Shown here: piece by piece, positions 21,753 to 32,267 of the stretch
Layout of the letters: every line of letters starts with the position of its first letter
How positions within the stretch are numbered: the stretch's first letter is position 1
Assembly: GCA_963920635.1 (NCBI GenBank)
Contig: OY987301.1
Location: 15,170,501-15,234,500 of the forward strand
Direction: 5' to 3'
Length of the DNA: 64,000 bases
Source of the DNA: Pseudeuparius sepicola
Lineage: Eukaryota; Arthropoda; Insecta; Coleoptera; Anthribidae
The notes under the pieces: generated by a model
What the model was told of the DNA's origin: nothing
The model's input: the letters and a program-made list of their open reading frames with translations, nothing else
Databases searched by the model: none
Translations under genes and position numbers: made by a program

Positions 21753-24705
21753 TATATGAAAAAAGTGTGACTAGAAATAGTTATTAGGAATTAAAGGTTA
21801 TACGACAAAATTCCCATAAAAATTAGCCGGCTTTGACTATTAGAAGAGGTTAGATACGAAGCTCGTTCAAATTTGTTTCAACGTTGTTGGAGGAGTGTTC
21901 AAATAATGTTTTATTATACATTATTTACCAAATTTTTACGTTTTTTTAAAAATTAAACCAGTTTTGTGTACGAATTGTCTCAATAATTTTAAGTTTCTCC
22001 ATGGCAACCTTATTTAAAATCTAAGCAAAACATGTTATCAATTATTATCGTGCTTTTTTTCGTCAAATATAAACAAAAAGTTTTCTCTCTTTTTCTTATT
22101 CACTCTGAGGATACGCATTTTTTAAATAGTCTAAGTGGGTCAATTTTGCCATAAATGGTATTTTTGTCCTAACTTTTAATTCCGACCAAGTATTCCTTGC
22201 GTCACGTATTCGAAATATTAAAAATAAAGGTAGTTTACTCTTATGGCATTTCGTATTTTTTATTTTTCTGGACGCCCTGTTCAGGAAATGTTAAGTTTTG
22301 AATTTTCCCGTCTAACAATAGTCCAGGAGGCGGGGGACCAAAAGTAGAATTGGAACCACAGAAGGAATCTCTCCGTTCCCGTCGCCTTCGCCATTATGCC
22401 GCGCCGATTGGACTAGGTATAGATGAACTGCGTCTTGCATGGCTTTCGGCGGACACGAGAAGCAAGAGCGGTCGGACTGCCTCAGACATATTTGGAGTGA
22501 CTCTTCTATGTGTTATATCTTAGGTGCATATAGGCTAGGTACTGTGGTTTTAGTAGGCAAAATATTCTAGCATTATGTAATAAAATGTTTTTAGTAAAAT
22601 ATGTAAGGACTAGACCCTAAATGATTAATGTCCAAAGCAATAAACAACCTGAATATGTCATTATAAAAGCCCACCTTAAAAAGTAGGTAATTATAGCTGA
22701 GCTGTAAGACCTGCCAGATTAAAATAATTACCCTAAAACCCATTGTGCTAATATACCGTAATTGTAGAACCACATTGCGTGCGGTATTCTTATGAAAGCA
22801 GTATCATTTATTATGCTTTTCGCAACTCTCGCCTGAAAGCTTTAATAAATTTAAGAAATTTTCCAGGGTATTTGCATGAAACTTAGAGTTGGCCATTGTT
22901 GAAAAACACTCTCGTTAATGACCGTTAACTAACTATTCAGTTAAAGTGTTAATTGCTTCAACTGGTTAATGTATGAAAGTTCATTATGAAGAACAAGCGT
23001 CACTTGATATTTAAATCAGATTATAATTTTCTTCAACCTGACGTAATTTTAGAGAGATCGGCTCGAATTACATGAAATTGGAGCAGATTTCACATAACTG
23101 TTTTTCACAAAATTAGAACAATATTTCAATAGTGGAAACAAAAAAAAACTTTCCGAGAAAGTTGCATACATACCTACATAATTTCTATGGCAGTTGATTA
23201 TACTTATTGCAACATAATAATTATGTTAAATAAGTATTGTTAAAAATTATTATAAGACCTATTTACTTCAATTTTAAAAAAATACTGAAAATCTTTCAAT
23301 TTTTTTATTTAATTACTTGTCTCCGTTTACAAACTTACTGACTGTCTCTGTTAGTTTCTTCTGTTTCAAAACAAAGTGTTTCAAAAAATTCTGAACGGAT
23401 TATGCAGAAAATTGCTTTCTAATATAACAGTTTGTATTATTAACTTACATGGAAACTTTACAAATTTAGTAATGTCTCGCATAATAGCTTAAAACAAAAT
23501 GCAGGATACTAAATGATATTTGATTATATCATTAATAACTAATCGTATACATAGTAGATTTTCTTTTACTTTTTCAAAATAAGTAGATATTTAGTCTTAT
23601 TAAAATCTTTACATACCGGTACAAAAGTATAATACCCAACTAAAATATGTTGAAATCTTTGAGTACTAAATGATCATTTCCAGTACTAATTCTGCTAACT
23701 ATCCAGAAAAGTGCCAAGCGACAGTTTATTTCCCCATATATAACTAGGTAGGTATCTACATTTTATTGCATTCAACATTGAACTTTGAAATTCTATATGA
23801 CTTAAATAAAAGAAAGCTTTGCCCATAAAATTAGAACTGTGTTAAATTTTATTTATCCTAATGAAATTCATGGTGTACCTACAATTTTATTTATAACTAT
23901 AAAATTATGTTTTGAAATCAAAAATAGGTCAGTCTGTCTGGATTGGACACTCCTCTACACGTGTTAATTTCAATAATAAAAATGCAAACAAACCTGTAAT
24001 CAAATTCGAATTCAATATCTAAAACAAATAAACTGCTGTTCAACACCACTCGATCGAGAAACTTGATATCATATTCGCACATAAATTCATCCATTAATTC
24101 AATATGTTCGAAAATAATAATTGCATGGTAAGTTTTAGTACAACTTCACTTGAAATATTGGCACAATGTCAAAAATCCAGAAGAAAATAATAACGATGTG
24201 AATTTGCAAAGAAAGGAGGGCATAACATAACAGTAAACTCTAATGGAACTGTTGTGTTAGGAGTTTCGTATAAATCGTTGTAATTAACTCGTAAAGGCCG
24301 GAATGCTTTTATAAGGTGATATTTTGTCATGAACAAATAATTCAGAATTATTGTGGATTTTTTTTAATAAGATACATTAGGAAAGTATTTTAATGTGGGT
24401 ATATTTATATTCTTACCAAAAGGTGGGCACGCATAGTTCTAGGAAAATCCCCTGAGTGCGTGATAAAACAGACAGGCAGGCAGAGACGGAACAAAATATG
24501 TTTTTCCACCTGAAAGGTAAATTTTGTACATAAGTTGACAAAAGTGACAAAAGTACATTTTTGGAAAGTACCTACCTCTGATTTTATAGACTATCTCTAT
24601 CATACATCACTTTTCGATTCTATTATATTTTATGTCCGTTTATATTGAATTTTTAACAGATAGGTAGCTGGGTACCTACTTATTTTTCTGCTCCCGCAGA
24701 GAGAA
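21753..24705. other. Intronic DNA, one GC-rich patch
   Basis: Largely AT-rich and non-repetitive as far as can be seen. A 200-bp GC-rich patch at 22322-22530 has an open plus-strand frame (PGGGGPKVELEP then ESLRSRRLRHYAAPIG), but I recognise no family and no clear start or splice frame. It could be an exon of an unknown gene, a transposon scrap or a regulatory island. Confidence 0.35.
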
Positions 24706-25390
24706 CTATACCTTTTCAACCTCAAGTTGGGAATAATCAATTTCAAATTGGGAATAAACAACTTCAAATTGAGAATGGTCAACTTCAAAACTTCAAATTG
24801 GGATTAATCCATTTCAAATATTAGTCAATATCAAATTGAGAATAAACAATTTTAAATTGGGAATATTCAATATTAAATTGAAAATCAACAACTTGATGTT
24901 ATAAAAATAATTATCAACAAGAACAACTCAACTAAAGTTTATAATACTAGGCAAAAATTAAAAAAAGTTTAAAAAGACTTGGCCAATCAAATACCAGAAA
25001 TCTTAGAAGGAAGACAAAGACCAAATCATTTATCGCAAGCTAAATTTCGCTTATAGAAATGAAAGTATAAGTAGTGCAAAATACCATAAATAATAAATTA
25101 ACTGTAGGAAGTTGCACCAGATTTGTAGGAAATATACACAGATACATGTATTAAATATATGGGGAAAATATGATATTTTAACTTCAATAAGTAGGTATTG
25201 TGTATTTACTTAGATATAAGTAATTAAAATATTGCTTAATATGAAGTTGTTAATTTTCAATTTAATATTGAATTTTCCCAATTTGAACTTGTTTATTCTC
25301 AATTTAATATTGACTATATAGTCCCAATTTGAAATTGTCTATTCCCAATTTGAAATCGATTATTCCCAATTTGAAGTTGAAAAGGTATAG
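24706..25390. mobile_element. Foldback-like element with tandem 21-nt repeats in inverted arms
   Basis: Outer arms start CTATACCTTTTCAACCTCAA and end with the complement (...GAAGTTGAAAAGGTATAG). The left arm holds about eight copies of a degenerate 21-nt unit AACTTCAAATTGGGAATAAA(C) from 24720 to 24890. The right arm holds about six in inverse orientation from 25240 to 25380. The unique middle (about 24890-25230) has no coding potential. Tandem repeats within inverted arms are the hallmark of Foldback/Galileo-type elements; assignment to that group is inference. Confidence 0.65.
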
Positions 25391-26029
25391 AAGGTAATAA
25401 TATGTAATACTCTAAGTCTGGAGAATAAGGGTAAGAACATTAAAAAGTCCTCTTTCCAAAAACGTTTTTTTGTTTTTCAATCTCTTTTTGGTTAAATATT
25501 TGAGCATCGGGTGTATTAGAATATTCAAAGTGTGTATAGGTGGCAAGTGGGTAAAGCAAATAAGTGAAGTCAACTTCTAAATTGTAAGTTAAGTTAAAGT
25601 AAATTTCACTGAGATCTCAGCTTGCTCTTTAAATATATCTGTTAAACATAAATTTCCTTCGGTCCTTTATGTTCTCCTCGCAAGAGGTTAAATCTAAACT
25701 GTAATTACAAAAATATCGCCTAATATGTTGCCAAATATTTGAAAAACATTGTTTAATGATCACGTCAAGAAGTTCTCGAAGTAAGTAGCTTAACACAATA
25801 AAAAATCGTCTATTCCTTAGTGGTGCTTACATTGCCAACTAAAGAATTTCCTCGATGAGTTTGAGTTGACAACAAAATAAAAACAACTTCAATACCAATA
25901 ATAATTATTCTCACCCTCACAAGATGATAGAAAATCGTATAGAAATGTCAGCGAGTATAGTAATATGACAAAATTATTTGTTTGCACTGTTCTAAATTAT
26001 ATAGCTAAAAATTATGTTGCATTTTATAA
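25391..26029. other. Intronic DNA before the LINE
   Basis: AT-rich non-coding sequence. The LINE frame extends upstream to 25965 by chance, but residues before about 26030 (MTKLFVCTVLNYIAKNYVAF) do not look like endonuclease. Confidence 0.4.
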
Positions 26030-26702
26030 TGCAGAGTTGTTCGATGAAAGGTATAGTGTGGTTAGATGGGACAGAGTGTCAGATAAGACTAGAGGTGGTG
26101 GTGTCCTCCTTGCAATTAAAAAGGACATATCTTTTGAGGTTGTCCAGACAGAATGTGATGCCGAGTGTGTGTTAATTAAAATTAAGCTTAAGAAAACGAT
26201 TGTATACTTATCTGTTGTGTATTTTCCACCAAGTTCCGATGTACAGACATATGAGAGCTATCTCAGTCTCTTCGATGATATACTCTCGGTGGCTAATGCT
26301 GATGTTATCATTGTGGGCGATTTCAATCTGCCACATCTCTTAAATAACAACTCTGAGACAAGTGTTTTGATGCGGCAATTTTTGAATGTATGCAATTTAC
26401 AACAACTTAACACCATCCCTAACTTTATGAATAGAATTCTGGATCTAGTAATTTCAAATACATTTGTGACAGTAACTAGGGGCTCAGGTGAACCCTTGGT
26501 GACCGAAGATCTGTACCACCCGGTCTTAAACGTGCATGTGCTGGTAGATAGGCCTCGGGGCGATTCAACATACACTAAAGAGCTTACTTATAACTTTGCC
26601 AGGGGGGATTTCCCGCTTCTGTACCGACTCTTGGGGGAGTGTGATTGGTCGGATCTGTTGGAGTGTGGGGATGTTGATCGGAGCGTGGAGGTTTTTTTAT
26701 AG
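26030..26702 (+). pseudogene. LINE endonuclease domain, N-terminally truncated
   Basis: Starts within the domain at AELFDERYSVVRWDR. It keeps RGGGVLLAIKK, VVYFPPSSD, VIIVGDFNLPHLL (catalytic D-x-N) and LVTEDLYHPVL (the final His). The first part of the nuclease with its metal-binding Glu is missing. The frame ends at 26702 in a stop caused by a one-base difference in a run of seven T at 26693-26699. The coding sequence then continues in another frame. Confidence 0.75.
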
Positions 26703-28701
26703 GAACATGTATATTTGTCTTGACAAAAGCATACCGAGGTTTGGGGCAACAGGGTCTGTCAGGTCTTCTGGGTATCCCTCTTGGTTTTCTACTGGACTAG
26801 TTAAAAAAATTAAAAAGAAAAATAGGTTGCATCGCTTAATTTCAAAGGGTAGGGCAACTACTTTAGATGTCAATGAATTTAATGCCATAAGAAAAGATAT
26901 TAAACTTCAAACTAAATCTGAGTATTCGTCTTATCAAAAAAATATTGAGAATGGTATAAATGTAGACCCAATTAGTTTTTGGTCGTATATACGTAATAAA
27001 ACAAATAAGGGTGGAGTGCCAGAGGAGATGACCTATGGCGATAAAAAATATAACACACCGGGGGGTGTGGCCGATGCGTTTGCGCAATATTTTAAATCTG
27101 TATATGGGACCTCAGATGTCACCGATGGAGTCTTTGGCGACCTTAGTGGCTTTGGAAATTTTTCCTTTGCGACAGTTACTGAACTAGACATAACTAATAG
27201 TATAAGGAAGTTAAAACCTAAACGATCTACTGGGCCCGACAACATTCCCTCGTATATATATAAAGGCTGTGTTGATATTCTGGTAAAACCTTTAACTTAC
27301 ATTCTAAACCTGGCTATTACTAAAGGCTGTTTTCCTAAGGTTTTGAAACAAGCAACAATTGTGCCAATCTATAAAAGCGGCAATAGGAATAATGTAGCTA
27401 ACTACCGTCCCATAAGTCTCTTGAATAGCTTGGCAAAAATTTTTGAGACTGTTATATACAACAATTTGTGGGATCACTTTAATGGTAAAATTTCACCGCT
27501 GCAGCATGGCTTTGTAACCGACAAGTCTACAACAACAAATCTCTGTGTGTTTGCCGAAAATGCCTTCGAGGCAATAAATAACAAAAAACAGCTAGATGTG
27601 ATATATACGGATTGCACAAAGGCGTTCGACAAGGTTGATCACCACATTCTCCTGAGACGGTTGATTGATTTTGGATTCTCTGCTCGTGCCTTGGAGTTTC
27701 TTGCATCTTATCTGTTGAATCGCATGCAGGCCGTTAAGGTGGCTGGGGCACTTTCGGGGCAGATCATGGTTACGTCTGGGGTTCCCCAGGGGAGCAACTT
27801 GGGCCCCCTCCTTTTTATTATGTTCATTAACGACTTACCGGCCTGTGTAACTAGATCAACCTGCTTACTTTATGCCGATGATTTTAAATTATTCAAAACT
27901 ATTTTCGATGAAAATGACACCGTCGAATTGCAATCTGACCTGAACTCTGTTATGGCATGGTTTGCCAAAAATAAGTTGGAAGTCAATGTTAACAAGTGCG
28001 CGGCTGTTACATTTACCCGAAAGACTGATTATTTTGTACAAAATTATCATAAAGACCATGTCATATTTCAAAGAAAAGAAGAGGTGAAAGATCTAGGTAT
28101 AAATTTTCAGGCAGGTCTGAAGTTCAATACTCATTATTGTTACATTACCAATAGGGCATATAAGGTTCTTGGATTTGTGATGCGTAATTCTAAGAATTTT
28201 GAAATAAGTACTATTATTAGGTTGTATAATGCTCTCGTGAGACCACATCTTGAATATGCATCTAATGTTTGGCTGCCTACGACAGCTACTAACGTCGACC
28301 TGATTGAAAAGGTTCAAAAACGTTTTTTAAGATACTTATACGTCAGGAAAAACAATGCATATCCATACTTGGTCTCTTATAGGGCCATGCTCGAAAGTTT
28401 TCATTTTAAAACTTTAAATGTAAGAAGAAAAATACAAGCTGTGATATTTGTTTACTGTATTGTGAATAATATTAAGTATAAGGGTTGTGCAATAATGAAT
28501 TTCATTAATTTTAGAGTACCTAAGGTGCACTTGCGAATTACGGATAAGGACCTCTTCTGGGTCAATCCAAGTAGGCCAACGCCACTAGGACACATGTTGA
28601 GTATATCCAATGACTTTCTTAGGATTGAGGGGTCCTTTGACTTCTTTGCATCGGATATAAAATGTCTAAAACAGCATTTGCTGCTGCATCAAGATTTGTG
28701 A
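26700..28701 (+). pseudogene. LINE reverse transcriptase, open but out of frame with the endonuclease
   Basis: About 667 codons continuing from FYRNMYICLDKSIPRF. Motifs in order: RSTGPDNIPSYIYKG, YRPISLLNSLAKIFE, QHGFVTDKSTTTNL, YTDCTKAFDKVDHHIL (catalytic Asp), SGVPQGSNLGPLLF, LLYADDFKLF (YADD at about 27871), then a thumb and a long C-terminal region ending HLLLHQDL. No internal stop, so this is a young copy. The single homopolymer shift could be real or a sequencing error. Clade assignment (CR1/jockey group) is tentative. Confidence 0.82.
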
Positions 28702-28915
28702 TATAAGGTTACCTTACTGAACCACTTTTAATATTATTCACTTAATTTTAATATGTTGAAAATGTAATTCTAGATTTTAGTCCTTCATGTTTGCTGACGG
28801 AGTCAGCTGTTATTACTAGTGCTTGTTCTGTCTTTCCTTTCCTTGGCATGTGAGTACCGTTTGGTGTTTGTTAAGATGAAGATGAAATAAATAAAAAAAA
28901 AATAAATTATTATCA

Positions 28916-29100
28916 GACACTGTATATAGGTAAATGAATTTAAGAGGAGGGGTAACGAATTATGATATACATTCATTTTACATTGCTAAACTGTTTAGTT
29001 GTATCTATTATTAGATCTCTGTGTTCAGAAAATATGTCAGTGTTAAAAAGGTGCAAAAATCGCGCCTGCCCTTGAACATCCAAACGTAATGTTGTTTCTA
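28916..29100. other. Short spacer between the LINE and the ribozyme-like inverted pair
   Basis: Non-coding, AT-rich, nothing recognised. Confidence 0.3.
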
Positions 29101-29453
29101 CAAGAAAAAGTGATAATGAGCATAAGCACTCAACACTCAATGTTATAAAACAAAAAAAACTAGTAACCTCATACACGTGTTTCATGCTATTTGGCAATCA
29201 TCAGTACGGTGTAACATCAACCAAATCAAAAAGCTACAAGCCCCGAATTGGGGATGTGCTGACTAAAGCTGCAAATGTGCTGTTGGCTCCTGCCTGTTGT
29301 TGCTTCCCAAATCATTCCTATCTTTTTGATTTGGTTGATGTTGCGCCGTACTGATGATTGCCAAATAGCATGAAACACGTGTATGAAGTTACTAGTTTTT
29401 TTGTTTTCTAACATTGAGTGTTGAGTGCTTATGCCCATTAACACTTTTTCTTG
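29101..29453. mobile_element. Inverted pair with hammerhead-ribozyme-like cores
   Basis: Arms 29101-29232 and 29321-29453 are near-identical complements around an 88-bp spacer. On the plus strand from 29351 the right arm reads CTGATGA, a short hairpin TTGCcaaataGCAT, then GAAAC, then the self-complementary CACGTG. The left arm carries the same series on the minus strand (29204 down to 29168), where flanking ACCGTA and TGAGGT can partly pair as stem I. CUGANGA and GAAA are the invariant hammerhead core. Such minimal motifs are known in the terminal repeats of Penelope-like retroelements. No coding remnant is seen here, so the host element is not identified. Confidence 0.5.
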
Positions 29454-32267
29454 TATTTACATTTACACTCACAATTTTATATCTTTGTAATGTTGTTTGT
29501 TTTCTCAAAGGCCACAGCCGGAGCTCTTGTCCTTATAGCATTCTGAACACTTGAGCAAATGCCGTGCTATAGTTTAACTTACTTTGTAGTGTTTGGTAAT
29601 TGCGAACTAATCGCACTGAAGCTACAACTTCATAAGTATGTTTTAGGGTTACTCTACCTAATTAAAACCGAGGGTTCTCCTACATTTTTCTTACCCTGCG
29701 TGTAAATTTATTCTCATTTGAAATATTCCTCGCGTCGCGGTCCCTCGAGGTAACCGGATACGTGAAAAATTGCGCCCATCTCGGCGTAGGTTCATAATTT
29801 TCCTTGCACGGCTTCGCCAACCAATTACCGAGTGTGTCTCGTATACACAACTTTACTCCGCAGCCACCACTGTTCGTGTTTATCTTGTTAAAGGGCAGTC
29901 ATTTGTTTCCTGCAGGAAAGCGCTGTTTAAATCCTACTGCGGGGTATTCCGCAATTTTCCGCATGAATATTCACGTCGTTTGCAGGGCTCAATGGCTCAA
30001 AGGTGGGCAACATGATTTGGACATTTTGTTTAGTTTTGCACCCGACCTATTGACCAGAGCATCACCGAAAACTGTCGGATAATACGAAACTTGAAATTTA
30101 TGAAATCTTCGGAGTTTTTTAACAGCTTAAAAAAGCGTTTCAACACATTGTAGCTACAGGCCCCCATAAAAAATATAACAATTTTGGACAGCTAGATGAC
30201 GTTGAAAAATAATATCTTTTGGTGTGTGGAGCTAAGTAAAATAAGTATTTTCTAAGTACCAAAAGTTCCAGATTCCCAGCTTAGTTGAAAAATAAATCGG
30301 CATCTATGTATATGAACAACTTGTGGCGCAATATGAAGAAAACTCAAATTGGGCGAAATTGTTAATAGTTGTATCATGTTTATTTTAAAAGAGATGGAAC
30401 AAACACTGAGAACCTCCATGCAACCGGGTGCTAAGATAGTTTCAGAAAATTGCACAGGGTGTTCGCCTCTCTTGAGTCCATGATTTTTTAAAATTTATAA
30501 CGCGATTTTCTGGCTTATTTTTCAACTCTCAAGAAAAACTAAAAATAAACAAAAATTTGGCAATTTTGGTCACCTAGGTAATATTTAAAAGAAATTGGCA
30601 TGAGTGACCACCCCTTCGCGCATTACAAAAAAAAATCGACAAAAATGTGAAAATCATCAACTTATTTTGAAAGGCAATGCAAGTTTGAAGTCGAAATCAC
30701 AAATGAACAGCTAGTTTTATTCAAATTTCAGTTTAATTGTTCTTAAACCAGCTCAGATTATTGGCGTCCAAATTTGACATCTTTTTGTACATACCTATTC
30801 CTTCCTCTTACATTGTACCCTTGTAATGGATAGACAAGGATTGTACTCAAACGGCTTTTATTTTTGCTTTTTTTTTCATAATTTGCCATTTTCTAATTTT
30901 TTTATATTTTTGAAATGCAATTATAACGCTATCTTTTACACGCAAGCACAAACAATTGTAGCTATGATACAAGCAGAATAAGTAAGGTCATATCATAAGT
31001 AGAAAATAATTGATAATCTAGTATGTTTTTTTGTAAAAAGTAACATTTTTTGCTTTTTGGTGTGTATGTTTGGCTGTGTATAAGTATCTAATACCTACAT
31101 AATAATTTTCAAGAGCCCATCAAGATCAGTTGTTGAATGATTTTTTTATAACTTAACTACGTATATAAAAGTAAACTGACTGAATTAGCCATCTTATATA
31201 ACATGATTTATCAAAACAAAATTATCAAACACCATTTTTTTTACCTATACCCTCATATACATCAAGTTTAGATAGATAAACCGTATGATTGTATTTAAAA
31301 TACTTGTACAAAATTTCTTACACAAAATATAAAGGTTACCTCTAATTTCCATGGGCTCACTTTGCATTGGACTTATAATAATTGTTGATTTATTTATTTA
31401 TTTAGCAATCTACAGAATAATATCCAATAAATTATCTGTATTTCCAACATTCAGTAAATCACAGAGTCACGAGGAAATACACATTATAGAACGAGAAACA
31501 TCATTATTATCCTAACGTAAATTACAACTAATTAATTGCTAACTAACGACTAACATTCTGTTCATTTTTTCTTAAACTTAAAAAGTTTATCTAGAAAGAC
31601 ATCTATAATATTAACTGTTAAGCCATTTGCCAAAAATAACCCTTTTTTTTTGTATATAGGTAAGTTTAATCCTAAATTTGTATTTGGAGTTGAAATAGAC
31701 AACACATTGTGTTTTCTACTATTTATGTCGATGATAAACATAGGAGTAGGTATATGTTTCCCAACAATGCGACTGGACATCCAATTTTATCTTTGTTCAT
31801 ATCTATCATACAATACGGTTCATTATTATACGATATTTAAACAGAGGATATTCGAAAAGCAGTCTAATCTTGTTTGACATGTTGGAAAAACATCTAGTCT
31901 AGAATAGATAGGTACTGATGAATAAATATGCTGGGAAGTAGGTATAGTATCTTATCAGTAAGCCGTGTTTTTACTAATAATAAGCTTTGGGAATAATAAA
32001 TTGTGTCGGTTCTAATTTCGTCATATACAAATCCTATGCAAGGTCACTTTCTATGCTGGAAGCTTTATCTATGTGACATTGCTCCTTATTTAAGAAAAAC
32101 TGTGCGATTCTAAAATATGTTTGTAATGCCAACATGATATAAGGATAACCAAAATATCGCATCGTAAGATATAATATCCGACTAACATTAACATACTTCT
32201 TATCTCATATTCTAGTTAATTTGACTTAAATATCTTAATGCGATAGTGAAAGAAAGACCGAGCCACA
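29454..32267. other. Intronic DNA upstream of the odorant receptor cluster
   Basis: A moderately GC-rich, non-repetitive island at 29500-30090 contains some open frames but no recognisable protein; it might be regulatory. The remainder is AT-rich. The frame at 31650-31877 (hydrophobic, preceded by tatatag) was considered as a receptor exon but matches none of the seven exon types of the cluster. Confidence 0.35.

Larger units (their letters stand above)
26030..28915 (+). mobile_element. 5'-truncated non-LTR retrotransposon (LINE), CR1/jockey-like
   Basis: An apurinic-type endonuclease C-terminal part is followed by reverse transcriptase and an A-rich 3' end (aaataaataaaaaaaaaa near 28887). 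The 3' poly(A)-like tail and missing 5' end fit target-primed reverse transcription that stopped early. No clear target duplication is seen. It lies in the AdoR intron, antisense to AdoR and parallel to the nested genes. Confidence 0.85.

Noticed and set aside
24706..25390. Regularly spaced repeats considered as a CRISPR array
   Set aside because: Units are degenerate, contiguous without unique spacers, inverted in the second half and in an insect genome.
31650..31877. Hydrophobic frame before OR-a considered as a chemoreceptor exon
   Set aside because: Does not correspond to any of the seven exon types of the cluster, and splice sites do not give consistent phases.
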